DNA of 64,000 nt from Magicicada septendecula (lineage: Eukaryota; Arthropoda; Insecta; Hemiptera; Cicadidae). The DNA lies in contig CM068371.1 of assembly GCA_034769895.1 (NCBI GenBank), forward strand, positions 403,293,969 to 403,357,968, written 5' to 3'. Positions 10,664-23,925 of this stretch are shown piece by piece. The translations under genes and the position numbers were made by a program. Numbering within the stretch: position 1 is the stretch's first letter; the number at the start of each line of letters is the position of its first letter. The notes under the pieces were generated by a model. The model saw only the letters and a program-made list of their open reading frames with translations, was not told where the DNA came from and made no database searches.

Positions 10664-13600
10664 GTGCTTGGATTGCATTTGGTTTCCTACATTAGATCTT
10701 GGTTATCGTGGCGTAGTGAATAAGTAGGTACTACATAAAGTATTCTTATCTGGTTTGTCTTTGTGCGACTCTGGTTTTCCCCGTCATATGTACAGTTAGA
10801 AGTAATGAATATTTCTGTTTGTTTTCTCATGCAACAGTATCTATTTTGTAAATAACTTGTACTGTGTATTTCGTCAGAACTTGGTTAAGCATCTTCAGAA
10901 AAGTATACACATGTGTGTGTGTAATTTCTTTAAACAAAAAATCACATGTCTGCAGTCACTTAAATCGATTGAAAAAAAAAAAGAAAAAACTGTACTAAAA
11001 CAAGCGAATTAGTGAATGTCGTCAGTCGTAACCCTACTTTTATTTCTGACGAAGTTACCTACGTTGTTAACGGAAAACTGTTATAGCTATTTATAAAATA
11101 TAAAATTTTACAAGTTTAATCAAACATAGGCTTATCGGATAAAGTCGAAACAAATCCATTGAGATTTTTCCTCTGTCGTCGTTTTCAAATCGTATGTATT
11201 ATTAGTAATCTGTCAGATATCGTTTATTTTTCAGATTAACAGTTAACGTTGTTTTATTTATAATCAGTGTACTGTCAACAATTAATTCCATTTTGCGCGG
11301 TTTTCGTTACAGTGAATATGCTGTCGGATGCTGTATGTACGTAGTAAGCGTACATATAATTGGCAGTCAGCGTTACGTATTTGCCTGCGTAGGTAGGTTC
11401 AGTGCTCAAGACTACTGGAATAATCGTTACGTTTAATTACTCCGTTACAAAAATTTCAGGCACCGGCCTGGTGACATTTGTCAAATAAAAAGCCCAGAAC
11501 GCGCGTCGCAGAGGCGAAAGGTCAGTTTTTTGGCACGTAGACAGACGGTCGAGGTTTCGATGACAGTACGAGTAGTTAATAAGGTAACTAAATGTGGTGT
11601 GGGTGTGACAAGACTGTGACGCTCGCCTCGTTTGTCGTGCCGATGTTTCAGTAAGTATTCTGCAGTTGTTCGTCGTGTCGGTTTTCTGTGCAAAATTTCG
11701 TTTCTAGTGCGTGCGTGCTCAGTGTTTATCAGTGTTAATGACGTATTGTCTTATATTCTTGACGGAATTTCAGTGCTTGTGTGTGGTTTCGAGTAAAGGC
11801 GGAAAATCGTGAAACAATTCATAAGTTGGTTTCGTTTGAATATGTTTATACGTACACTACTCGCTGTGAATAAGAAATATAATTGCAACAAATTCTGTAA
11901 GCTAGTTGTTGAGGTCTGAGTGTTTTGATAGCAATGTATACTTATCAGTTTTTAGGCAGTTCTTATACCAGCAAAGTATTTATTGTTGTATCGTTTAAGT
12001 TGTCGCGTTCAGACGTTTATTTTCGCAGCATTTGCACGGCTGTCACTTAGGGAAATACAGAATAAAACGTTGGTAAATTTGAACAATAACTGTAGGCCTA
12101 TTAAAACAGGAAAAGTATCTTTTTTTATACTGCCGACACAGGCCTACGTTTGTTATTTGTCTGCTATTACTAATTTTTTCTCGCTTACCCCGGGTTGAAA
12201 CCACTGCCATAGTGGATTAACAGAAACCTCATTCCCCATGGACACACTTTATCTGTACACGAAATGACAAGGTCTGGATGGTATATTGTCATTTTTCTGT
12301 GATGATTTAAACAGTTTTTTCAATATTAACATTTATTTTGTACGTATTTACAGTTAAAGAAAAACACGAAATAATATTATTCCTCAGATTAGGAACTAAC
12401 CACAGTTTTCCATAGAATTCACCCAAGTTTGAAAAGTATTTCCGTTTGACGCTCGGGTTGTTAATTTCCCCGTGAAACACAAAATCCAATAAAATTTTCA
12501 TACAAAAAGAGATCCGTTGAAGCGTGTGTTAACCCGTTTTCGAATTTAAAATTCGCAGTGACATTTCGTCCGTTTGATCATCGATTTAAACTAATACAGT
12601 GTTCTTTTTTATTTTGTCCGTTCTTGCCGTGTTCATTTTAACTTTGATGTTAAAATAAGATCTTATTGATTTCTATTCAGTTTTTGCCGTTTCTCATCGC
12701 TAATGATGTAAACTCTCCCTTTTCTTCTAAAATGATTCGTTTAATTCACTCAAAACTAGAAAAGCGAAAAGTTTCTCTACATTTGTGCTGTTTTCTTTGA
12801 AACCGGAATGATGATAAGTGGGCTCATTAAATTTTTTTCGATGCAGTTTTAAAAAACGATGTACTTGCCCATTTGTTAATGAGTACTCTAAATTAAAATA
12901 GCTGCTTTAAAATTTATGGTTTTACTTTTTTTATTTGACCTTGCGACATATGCCGCCGATGATGAGGGTAATTGGCGGTTCGTAGTGTCGATTGGCGTCG
13001 TGCGTTCGTCTCTCATCCGTGAGAGAAAGCATTCATTGTTCAAAATAATTTTTTCCAGTGCGTTATTATTTTTTCAAGGCACACTTCGTTCAAAACGTGA
13101 TATTTCGGTTTAGTATCGATTTTTAACAGGAATAATATTTAAATAATTTAATTCAGCAATATTTAATTATGAACAAATGAAGCAATGTGGCTATAATTTA
13201 CTGAAAATAAGTAGCCTATACTATATTATGTTACAGTATTGTTTTAATAATTCGATTAATATAGCGCTCTGAATGGTAGTTGTTAGTAGTAATTAGAGAA
13301 ACGAAATTAATATTGTGTTTTCGTATTTTTCCTGGCGGGACGGCCATTTGTTTAAAACATCATTGAGTCCATTATAAATTCAAGCATCACTTTCTCTCCT
13401 AAGTGTAAAGATTCGATTTTTTGTATTGAAGTAAAATTGTTATTTTTTTTTTATAATAATTTTACGTAATTTTGTTTGCGTGTAATCACAGAGGCTATGA
13501 CGAAGTACGTTTGAATTACGGTTCCGAGTTTTTATCTTTGAATGCCGACAGTTATAGCTAATATTGCATGTCTGACCACTTTCGGTAGTAAATCGATTAT

Positions 13601-14640
13601 GACCTGCGTTTGGGTACACCCTAATATTGGCTTTTGTTTTAAATGATCAAAATTCTGTCAACATTTACAAAATACATCAGTACGAGAGAAGAAAACAATG
13701 TTTTGTCTTTAAATGAGATGTTGCGGATCAAGGGTTGGTGATTCGAGTGTTGTTAATAGGAGTTTTGTTGCTCAGATCATTCGGATACTTTCTAAATTGT
13801 GAAATACGTGAACATCATCATAGATAAGCTGAAGAATGTAATTAAAATAAATCCATTCATCTTTTCTGAGAAGAAATAATGGTACATAATACTTTCCAAA
13901 AATGAGATAAGACATTAAAAAAAATCTTATGCGTGGTATTTTTCCATGTTGAGTGTGTGTGAGTGTGTGTATTTTTAGTAAGTTTTAAAATTTTGTGTAT
14001 TCTTTGGTTTTGTGAGGTGAAAAAAGGGAAAGAAACATCGGACCTCAATTATTTCATTTTTTAAACGGATTTATTAGTACAGTAGTTAAATGAGTTAAGT
14101 GATCACGTAATCCAAAGTGTGTGTGCACTGTTTTAGTAATTCCTGATGGTCCACAAAGTTCATTACCTGTCAGAAAAGACAGATTGCAACGAACGCGTGA
14201 CGTGTCCATGATAATGTTCATAACATGTTAATGTACAAGCTAAGTAGCTAAGTAATACCGAATTTGCTGCGTATATTAAGTAAGTGCAGACACATATGAA
14301 AACTTGCTTTTCCGGAATCCGATATTTTCTGAAATTCGTTGTTTCTCGGTAGACAGCGTTTATAGTTCAAAGAATAAACTTTCTATAGTTTTTTATCGTA
14401 TTTCTCCGTTACGAAGTTTGCTTGAGCTTGATACTTCTTTGCGATTCTAGTTTTCTTTTTAAATTGCGATTACTTGTTTTATCGATAATTTGTTTCATTT
14501 TATCCCATGACAAGAACGGCCAAACCTCAGATGACTAGTACAATAGAGTGTAATCGTGATGACGACGCTGTTGTTGTTGTTATTATTATTTCTTAGTGCA
14601 TTTTATAATAAGAATTGTCTGCTGCAGTGAACAGTGTATC
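10664..14640. other. Upstream non-coding / putative regulatory interval
   Basis: About 4 kb without a recognisable gene or mobile element. CpG dinucleotides are frequent compared with everything after 15 kb, consistent with an unmethylated 5' regulatory region. Small open frames (11983-12198 +, 12916-13113 +) are not supported by splice sites or domains. Confidence 0.5.
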
Positions 14641-14767
14641 GAAGGTCGTTGGTTATGTTGGCGAGGTGAGGTCATCACTGTGTGAGTCCTCCGCCTCCGC
14701 TGACCGACCCGACCGAGTGGACACGTCATTACCACACAGGTTAATTATGTTGTTGTGATAGTGCGAA
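14641..14767 (+). promoter_or_regulatory. Probable 5'UTR/promoter of the host gene
   Basis: A short GC-richer stretch (GTCCTCCGCCTCCGCTGACC, then CGACCGAGTGG) just before the ATG at 14768. In-frame TAG at 14759-14761 shows that this ATG is the first in its frame. A TTATAATAAG A/T box lies near 14604. The exact start site cannot be set. Confidence 0.4.
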
Positions 14768-14916
14768 ATGTTTCGCGCCGGCTACTACAATATTATGGGT
14801 CTGTCGGACAACAACAACCACCACGTAATGTCTTCGTCTCCGCCTTCGCCGTCCTCGTCCAGCAGTGGTAACGCTATCAAGAACGTGTTCAACGGTGTCC
14901 AGTCGCAGGCAACAAG
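14768..14916 (+). CDS. Host gene exon 1 (alternative N-terminus)
   Basis: Starts at an ATG with G at -3 and an in-frame TAG three codons upstream, so it is a genuine first coding exon. It encodes about 50 residues: a hydrophobic/aromatic start, an Asn/His patch, a Ser/Pro tract and a short amphipathic segment (KNVFNGVQSQATR). The donor AAG|GTTGTT is weak but gives phase 2, and AG joined to A of the next exon makes Arg, keeping the frame. No known domain. In a RhoGEF this exon would replace the whole exchange-domain part of the protein. Confidence 0.55.
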
Positions 14917-15431
14917 GTTGTTTGTCTCGAGAAATTCAGTACGCCGAGATTTAGATTTAGTCTAATAACCAGTGTTTTAAAAGTTCTACAAAAAATTAAC
15001 AACTCGTTAACTTTTTGTGATCTGGTTAGTTTCAGGCCGTATACTTACTACGTAGGGACGGTGTTATCCCTGTTAATTCTGTTTGCATAATTGTACGCTG
15101 CATAAGCTTGCATAATTCTGTTAATTATTAGCTGCATAATTGGGAAATCAAGTTATAGTTTGGTTAGAAATTCAGTTTTTTATAACATGTATGTTCTTCG
15201 TTATAGTGCTTAATAATACAAAATATAGTTAGAAATGATTTAGTCATGCCAAACATGGCATAGAAACTTTTTATATGTCTTGCAGGCCTGCTTGTTACCA
15301 TAAAGTTAGTTGTATTATTTAAGAACTTAAATCTTTATCAAGATCAAAATGTTTTAAGTATCTCTGCATTTATGTGTGTAGCTGTCGCATCTGTGTTTGT
15401 GTTTGTTAGTCTTAGAAAACTACAAGGAGAT

Positions 15432-15501
<70 letters not shown>

Positions 15502-17679
15502 GTTTCTCTCTTTAACTGCCTGATGCAAGAGAGAATTTTCCAGCTTCTTATACCATGTGACATTAAGAGTTTGAAGAAGTGTTCCCATTAAAGTTTAAAA
15601 ATCAAGTTGTACATGATTTGGATTAGCTGGCATTACATACTACACATTTTTTTACCAATTGTTTCTTTCAGCACTTGTTGTTTTTTCTTATCTTTGTGTC
15701 ACAGAGTACACTACGAAACTGCATAATTTAGTTGTGGATCTTGATTGTGTTTTGAGAAATCGATTTTGAAAGTTAGTAAATCAGTATGGAACTGTCTGCG
15801 CAGAGTTTCAGATGTTTCCATGACATAACACATACCATACAAACATGTGCAGCGTGAGTAATTTTCAATAGTATGCTCTGTGTACACTGCGATGATTCAT
15901 GTGAATGTTGTTAGGGATGGAAGGCAACACCATGTGTTTTAATGACACCTCATCGCTTAATTTGTCGTTGTGTACAGTGTTACATGCCATTCAAAGTAGC
16001 GTACACGTCTATATAGGTGTGTATCTAATTGTGTTCAGATTTTAGATTACAAGGAGTAAATAGTATTGACTGAGCTAATGTTCAGAGATATTGAGATATA
16101 AGGATCACTTTAATTGTTGTATTGCGTTCCTGTTAACTTAACAATACCAGAAACACAAGAGAGTGATTTGTCAAAAATACATTAGTATGATAATTTCAAA
16201 TCATCATAAACATTAAATCAAACTTAGAATTTATTCTCAACTAGTATATATATGTCAGAAATTGTGGTATCACAAAAGATGTTTTGTCACTTGAAATATT
16301 GAACTGTAAATCTATCAATGGATTTTTGTAACCTTTGCTAAGTGAGATATTTGGAAACCATTACTGAAACATTGTAGTGCACCTGTCGAAAAATAACATT
16401 TCTAGTAATATATTTGAAATAGTTTCTTGTCAACTTACAAATCAAACTCAGTCAAGACTTTAAGAATACTATCAGCTGAATCTTTCAACATAAATTGAGT
16501 TCAGTTGATAACTATAGTTATAGTTAAAGAAACATTAACACTAATATCGTATACTTTTATTCCATATTTAAACAACAGTACAACAATAAAGAAAACATAA
16601 GTTATTTTTTTCTGTAAAACTAATGTGTTTCAAAAACTAATCTGTTTTCATAAACTAATAAGTATTCATTCAGTTGATAAATTTTGCACATCTCATGTTG
16701 TTCTGTAATAAAGAACATGTAATTTTTTATCCTTAATATTTTAATTTTATGAACACGTGGCATTTTAAATTTAAAGGAAATACAAAATGAAGAAAGAAGG
16801 GAAACTTGCCAACCTGTTCTGAGAAATGTGTAACAGCGGCAGTGCAGTTATGTCTGTAACTGGACCTAGTTTGCTTATAAACTAATCTTCTGAGTGCCAA
16901 GTACATGTTTCAAGTGAAATGTTCGTATTTACTTCATGCTGACCTAATTTTGTTAATAACTCTTGGAAATTGCACTTGTTAAAAGTATGGCGATGAGAAC
17001 AGTTTCTCATCAAAACATGCATTGATTATCTTTATATGTACCTGAAATGCAGAGAATTTTTTCCCAAGTTTTTGAGACCCCCTTCCTGTCCACACTTCAC
17101 AAAATAATTTTTACAGATATAAAAATGTATTGTCAGTAAAATAAAAGAACAAATTTAGTTATAAACAAGCTCCGTACAACAATAAATAGTAATATGATGA
17201 TAATTAGTATGCATTTAAAACAATATCTGTAATAGATCTTTATTTCATGGAAATGTATAATTGATCTCAAATTTTCATTCTAAGTTAGACATTTTAAATT
17301 TCAATAAGTTTAAATTTCATTGTCACTTTCCAGTGTTATGTGTTACGTCTAAAAAGTATGGTTTTATACCAGTTATATTATAGACACATAATAGTTTCTA
17401 CAGCTGTTAATAACAAATTGATGTTAATTTTCAAAGCATGAAGTTCTGAAAAATGATTTACTGTTGGTAGCAGTGTTATCATGATTTTTGTATGATACAT
17501 TTAATGATACAAATTTTATGAAGTTCAGAAAACTCTAATAACTGCCCTTTTTTCTGTCTCTTTTTTCCATAATACAACAGGATTATATAAATGAGTAGAA
17601 ACAACTAAGTTTGATTTTGTACTTTCATGTTAGTTTAAAACTAAGAACATATTTTTATATAGCTTCATATTTGTTTCAG
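14917..17679 (+). other. Intron 1
   Basis: 2.76 kb, AT-rich and CpG-poor after about 15.1 kb, with a long (TG)n at 15434-15499. I see no gene or intact mobile element. It ends TTTGTTTCAG. Confidence 0.6.
15434..15499 (+). repeat. (TG)n microsatellite
   Basis: Perfect TG tract of about 66 bases in intron 1. Confidence 0.95.
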
Positions 17680-17802
17680 ATGGTTTAAACACATCTCAGA
17701 TGCTGCAGAGGCTTACAAACAGAGGGAGGGTAAGCATCGTCGCCAAGATCCTGCTCCTGTGTCAGCTCATGAAGATAACCTTGTACAGGACAAAACCAAA
17801 GA
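17680..17802 (+). CDS. Host gene exon 2 (PH-domain C-terminal helix)
   Basis: Acceptor TTTGTTTCAG, donor GA|GTAAGTAC. It encodes 40 full codons beginning W-F-K-H-I-S-D-A-A-E-A-Y, the pattern of the last helix of a PH domain in Dbl-family GEFs (a Trp followed by an amphipathic Ala-rich helix), then a basic KHRRQ patch and an acidic linker. A PH C-terminal helix without the preceding beta strands cannot fold as a PH domain, so a longer isoform with upstream exons outside the window is expected. Confidence 0.65.
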
Positions 17803-18071
17803 GTAAGTACTGCAGCTTCCTGTTTTGAAGTGTCATAAACAAACATTATTGCTGCAGATAAACAGTGAACAGTGGTTATACAAAACATACCCAACATGCA
17901 TGATAATTTATAATCATAATTAATCAATTAAGTAGTAGCTTGATGAGATAAGATAGCTGATCACACTAAACATAAGTGCCTTTGACTAAAAAAACTACAT
18001 ACAATGTTGTAGTTGATGAAATTTTAGTTAGTTTTATCGGTGATTTAAAGACAAAAAAAAATGTTTTACAG

Positions 18072-18265
18072 TTCTGAAGAAGCGAATACCAGTGACCTGT
18101 TGTCTCCACCAAGGACAACAAACGGTGCAGACAATGATTCCGCTAGTCCCAATAGTGATGCAACACCTTTGCCATCAGGAGAGTCAACTCCTCAGGCATC
18201 TCCGTCTTCGGGAACACCTATCCCTGCACACCCGGACACCCCTGAGCCTGTCACCAGAAAGATGG
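18072..18265 (+). CDS. Host gene exon 3 (Ser/Thr/Pro-rich linker)
   Basis: Acceptor TTTTACAG at 18071, donor GATGG|GTAAGT. Low-complexity Ser, Thr, Pro, Asn and Asp, with several Ser-Pro and Thr-Pro sites (LLSPPR, TPQASPSS, TPEPVT), so a likely disordered, phosphorylatable linker. It enters in phase 2 and leaves in phase 1, fitting both neighbours. Confidence 0.7.
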
Positions 18266-19680
18266 GTAAGTATATTGTTTAATCTAAAGGGTAGTTCTTT
18301 AAACAAGTTATGTAAGTCAATAACATTGAAATTTGTACCAATGCATTTTGTAGTAATTATGAATATGTAAAATATTGCTTATACTGTTAACAATAATCTC
18401 ATTAACAGCAAAAATACATGTAAATATATAGCATGTAAATATAAATAGTTACCTGAACTATTTATAAATAATTTTTATTGTAGTTTGAATCTGAGTGTGA
18501 GTGAAAATCTGGGTAATCAATTCAGAGCAAAAGAAAAGTAAATGGAGTCTTTATAATTTGATGTCTGTAAGCTTATTCATACCTTAAATACAAATAATTA
18601 AGAAAGACATAAAGGGAGAATTAGGAGATTTGTAAATCTAAGTTAAGTACTTTGTCACTTATTTTTATTGCTTAAAATCATACATTCTAAATATGTAACT
18701 CTCTTTATCATATTATTATTTTTTGTAATCATGCATGAGTTTCTATTTATGGGTTTCATTAGTCACTATACTTCATCAGTTTAAAATACAGTAACTTTAA
18801 ATATCACTGACATCTTCTTAAAATTAGAATCATTTTTACGATTCCTGCCAGTAGCTCCAAATTAATTATTAATTGTGTTTTTTATACTTCACGTATTGTA
18901 TCTTTAACCATTATGCCTTAAGGAAGAATCAAACTGCTGGGCATTCCTCTGTTCCAGCATATGGAAGTGAAACCTAATATCATTTGATAAACTGTAATTG
19001 TAGCTTAGTTTGTAATATTGTTTTCATATCGTTATTAATGAGGATCAAGTTTTAAATTTTTTGATCAGTTATATCTATTTTAAATATTTTTGTCGTTGAA
19101 TATTTACAAATTGAAGATGGCCTTCAGTACTATCGAAGGTATAAATTATACTACACTTTTTTTCTGGTTTTTGAGTGACTGCTCAAAATTATATTTATGT
19201 TCAGCATGTTTTGATTATATTTTTGTTCATTGTATAGGAGAAAAACATTAGATAAGCAAAATTGATTTTTATGGATTATTTGACATGGTGTGTTTAGTGC
19301 CTCATTAAAATTTTCCTCTGTGTGTGTGTGTGTGTGTGTGTGTGAAACAATAATTTTTGAGTGCTGTGTTTTATGTGTTTGCAACATCCAGTTTGTTTTG
19401 CAAGATTGGTTTATCTCTTTATCACTACTGAAAGAAAAAATATATAAAGAGTACTTTGGGTCCTGCAGGTCTTTATATAAAGAGTATTTTATATAAAAAG
19501 AAAAGTTGTATTTTATTGGTATAAGTTAGGGTGTATATACAAATGTTTTGAACATGTGTTATAGATGCTGTATGCTTTTGATTGTTTCTTTAAATAAAAT
19601 ATATTAAATGATTTGTAAGTTATAAGTTGTATATAATGTAATAAGACACATGTAATAAGGTAAAGGTGTGGTGGTGGTAG
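18266..19680 (+). other. Intron 3
   Basis: 1.4 kb AT-rich intron with a short (TG)n at 19319-19344. No gene seen. It ends GTGGTGGTAG, a weak polypyrimidine tract. Confidence 0.6.
19319..19344 (+). repeat. (TG)13 microsatellite
   Basis: Perfect TG tract in intron 3. Confidence 0.95.
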
Positions 19681-19824
19681 GTGAAGGTTTGAGTCCAAGT
19701 CCGGTGCGGAAAGCTGCAGAACCGTTAAGATTAACAACTGCTGAAAGCCAGCTGATAGAACCATCAGAAGTGCTGATCTCACAACGGCCTGTCCTTACAG
19801 CTGAGCCTGTACTTACACCATTAG
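19681..19824 (+). CDS. Host gene exon 4
   Basis: Phase 1 to phase 1, donor TTAG|GTACCT. It encodes about 48 residues with a short linker and the conserved-looking segments LTTAESQLIEPSEVL and RPVLTAEPVLTPL, which lead directly into the coiled coil of exon 5. This Ser/Pro-to-helix junction resembles the region after the PH domain of RhoGEF2-type proteins (family knowledge, from memory). Confidence 0.7.
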
Positions 19825-20025
19825 GTACCTAACACTGTTTTTAATGGATACGCATTGTATTAAATACTGTTTCAGTTATGAGTAAAATTAAAATTAGTTA
19901 ATGATAAAAATAAGTGAGACTTGAGTGGAAGTGTTACTGTGTATAAGGCCATATAAATGGAGGTGAATACCATATTTAAATTTTTTGAAAGATTGTCAGA
20001 TCAGGCTTTTATGGTACACTATATT

Positions 20026-20208
<183 letters not shown>

Positions 20209-20857
20209 ATGATTTAATATGTAAGATATTAAAATAGGTTACTACTAGTTTTTTAATAACGGATTGTATTTATTTTATTAAAGGATGTTTATTTATTTTA
20301 TTCCATTGTTACTGATACCAGCATGTAGAATAATTTTACTGATTGAAATCATAATTACTGTTAGTGGTAACATTTTCAGTGCCAAGCCCATTTCTTCCAC
20401 GGGCTGTTGTGCTCAATCTTATACCAAGTGGTTACTATAGCCAAAAAGCATTTTATACAATTTGTTTCAATGTTTAAACATACTGTAAACTCTGTTGGCT
20501 GACAGAAGAAGTTTTTAGTTTCATATATACTTAATGAATTAAAAGCTAAAGTGGCCTGTCTTACAAGTTCATTTTAGTACTGCTTATTCATCATTTGTAA
20601 ACATTAGTAGTAAAATTATAAGTACAGTTTTGTTAAACCTACAATCAAGTATCATATGAAATCACGGTGAAACATTATATGAAAATTATTGTACTTTATA
20701 AAGATAAAAAATGTGTACATTAAGAACTGTGTGAATGCGTGTGTGCAATCACATCCTGGCAGTTAAATATGTTGATTGACATGTGTTTTTATCAAGATGT
20801 ACTCTGTTTGATACTCAGTTTGGTAGCTGTAATTGGATTAAATTTGTGTTTGTTCAG

Positions 20858-21031
20858 AGAAATTGAGGCGGAAAGATGAAGCGATAAGACAGGCTTTAGC
20901 AGAAAAACAACAGCTTGTAGCAGACATTTTACATGTACCAAGAGAGGAGTTTGAGAACATAGCTGAACTGGCTGCAGAACCTTCCAAAGATAAAGAGGCA
21001 ACAGAAATCGTCTTAGCAGCTGTCAATCAAG
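20858..21031 (+). CDS. Host gene exon 5 (coiled-coil helix)
   Basis: Acceptor TTTGTTCAG, donor CAAG|GTTGGT, phase 1 to 1. It encodes a charged helix, LRRKDEAIRQALAEKQQLV, then DILHVPREEFENIAELA and a helix rich in Ala/Val. In ARHGEF2-like GEFs a KD-x-L-x-EK helix follows the PH domain closely; the match of spacing and residues is the main support for the RhoGEF call. Intron 5 after this exon is 24.3 kb and full of mobile elements. Confidence 0.75.
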
Positions 21032-22455
21032 GTTGGTTTACACTTAGAGAAGTTAAAAGAAATTTATTGAAAGCCATGTATTATAACTTCAGTTATTTTA
21101 TGTTCTTAAAAAAGAAATAACTGACTTTTTGTAATATTTTTTTAGGATATAGAAATTAATATTGAATGTTAATTTCTATTAAATTAATGTTAATTTCTAA
21201 ATTAATTAGGATGTCATATACTATACAGTATAGAAGGAAGTGTTGTCATATATCACACAACGTGTGTGCATATAAACAAAAGAACAAAATCTCAAGAAAC
21301 AATGTATTGATATTAGTTTCATAATCCAGATTACTGTATAAATTGGAGTTTTTTTTTAACATTTTGAATTAATGTAATTTCTTTCGTAATATATTGTCTT
21401 CATTATATGGCAATTAAACAACTCTCTGGCATATTGATAATAGTAGTAGAATTATACATCAGAGTACACAATGTCATAGGTCCCCAGTGGGACATAAGTG
21501 GTTTTGGTTGCTTAGTACTAGTTGTCCCAGAGGGCTTCACATTCCTCCAGTGCCATGAAACTTTGATCTGAACAGCTGTTTTAGAGTGTTTATTCTTAAC
21601 ATCACAGCATACAGATTTTGTTAACTGTTGTATTTGTTAGTTTTTGAGTATTGCATGTTGTAAAAATATACATGTTAAACAGCATTAACTTCACAGTTAG
21701 AGGATAATATAATTATACTGATTTTTGTCAGATTGATTGCAGTAGTGAAACTACCATTTTTAGGCCCCCTCCTCCGGTCACCAAATATTTACCTATTCAT
21801 ATTACTTTTTTGTAACTAAATTTTATAAAAAATATATTAATGACAATGTAAGAACACACACACACGCGCGCGCGCGCACGCGTGCGCGCACTTATTTACC
21901 TGTAACAAAATACATGAAAAGTTTGTAAGAGTTAGTTTTCTATTAATTGTGAAAGCTGCAGGGTTCCTATACCGGTATTTAAAGACTATTTAAACCTCTG
22001 ATCAGTGACAACTTAGTTAGTGTGTTAGGCCTCTGATATTGGAATGTTTTGTAACTTTGTAAAATGCAAAATTGTCAACTGTAATTATAGGGAAACTGAT
22101 AAAAACATATGTAAATAGTGTTAAATAGATCGTCTCTACTCTGCAATTTGTAATAAAAAAGATACTTTGTGACCCAATTCATAGTTCATTACTTATTCAT
22201 GAATTTTGTCCTCAGTCAAATTGTTAGACTTTTTCAAAAGTAGTTTATCAGAAACTCTCAATTCTAAATTAAAGTTGTACGCACTGTATAATTTGTATAA
22301 AATTATGCTTATATAAAATCTAAGTTGTTTATAAAAGAAAGCGCTGTTCACACCTCTACACTTTCGTAAACTATTCATGACAATACCTCCAACTACAACT
22401 TCAGACAATGCTTCAACACATGTGTGGTAGAGAATACAACCGTCATCATAGCCAC
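21032..22455 (+). other. Intron 5, proximal part
   Basis: 1.4 kb of AT-rich, CpG-poor intron before the nested retroelements. It contains a (CA)n(CG)n tract at 21854-21890 with Z-DNA-prone alternation. No gene seen. Confidence 0.6.
21854..21890 (+). repeat. (CA)n(CG)n tract
   Basis: Alternating purine-pyrimidine CACACA then CGCGCG run, prone to Z-DNA, in an otherwise CpG-poor intron. Confidence 0.85.
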
Positions 22456-22459
22456 ATAT

Positions 22460-23925
22460 TATTATATTACTGATGTCTCCTGTGAAATTCCCAAGTTGCG
22501 GTGCCAGTTTATTATCTACCCATTATTTCTTAATAATAGCTTCTATTTTATATATCTTATAACTCCCGCAAGTAGTTATCCACATGTATAGACAATCCCA
22601 ATACCGTTTTTTCCTCTGATCTGATGTATAATTTTATTTCCCGTTTTAGGCACCAAATTGTTTTATTTTAAAAACAATTAAAATTATTCCTTTTCTTTTT
22701 TCTTCTTGTGTTAGTTGTCCAACTTACCTTTGTTTATAATTTGAATTCGAATTTTGTTCCTACAAATATGGGTTACCAACCTCTATTTTTTGATAAGAAA
22801 ATTTTCACCTTGGCTATATAAAAAAATAACATGTCATTTACATTAAGTAAAACAAAGATACAATTAGGAATATTCAATATTGGTTTATTGCTTTAGTGTT
22901 TCTGATTTTTTCTCTTTTTATTACAAATAAAATAGTTTATAATCTAATTTTTGCCCCAGCTCTCGTTTTTTACTTGCTCAGCGGTTGGCAATAGTGACTA
23001 GGGCCTTAATGGAGAGCTAAAATGCCATACTCCTCTATTTATGTTTAAGTTTTGTTGGGTTCTTGTGATTACGGAAAAATTAACAAAAATATCTTTTAAG
23101 AAGTACAAAGTTTCACATAAATTATAATTAAATAATATACAACTTCTTAATAAACTAACTCTTATGTTATGAAGTATTTGTTCAACCACTTTTAGTGAAT
23201 GTAGGTTATCTACTCGTTTTAAAATAATATTACAATGTCCAAAAATTTAATCACCATAAATTAATAAGTGATTAATGATACAAAATGATAGTTATTATCT
23301 TATTCATTTGTTAAGTGTTCCAATAAGGTTTATTAGTGAGTGAAAAAGTGTCTGTCACAGTGTAGACTAGTCTTTTCTTATTTAGTTTTTTAAGTCAATT
23401 TATACTTATCACATTCCTTTACATCTAATGTTTTTTCTCAAAGTTCATTTTTCTTTTACAATTTATCACAATTTATCAAGTACCTTATATCTATTCTTTC
23501 AATTTCAAATAATTTTTGTTTTAAAATTTCTTCTTGTCATACTAGTATTATCCATAATATCATTTCAGTTCATTACAATTTCATTTCTAATTGATTTTTT
23601 CTTTTTTATATAATTATATGGAGCTGCATGGCTTTTTTCATCTTTTCTTCTCTGAATCCAATAATGAACTAACGAATTTTTTTGTAAATGTTTGGTTGTC
23701 AAGGCACTAAGCCTATTCCTCCCATTGGTTGAAAAAATCTTTTACATTGTTAGACATAGTTACTGATTTTGATAACAATATTAACAAATATTTTTAAATT
23801 AGTATAATATTCTTATACAGTACTACTATCAATCCTTAAGATAATAACACTATTGTATTGCTTTTCTTTCATAAATTAATTTGAAACCAAATATGAATAG
23901 TTTCTGTACAGTATTTATCAAGTTA
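22460..23925 (-). repeat. Left (3') LTR of Gypsy-like element, segment 1
   Basis: 22460-22690 matches 41789-42025, and 23305-23925 matches 42692-43300. The intermediate 22690-23305 has no counterpart in the right LTR, where a Penelope-like fragment sits instead. The LTR contains two tRNA-Lys PBS-like motifs, with sense TGGCACCG near 22505 and TTTGGTGCC near 22653, besides the functional-position one of the right LTR. Confidence 0.8.
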
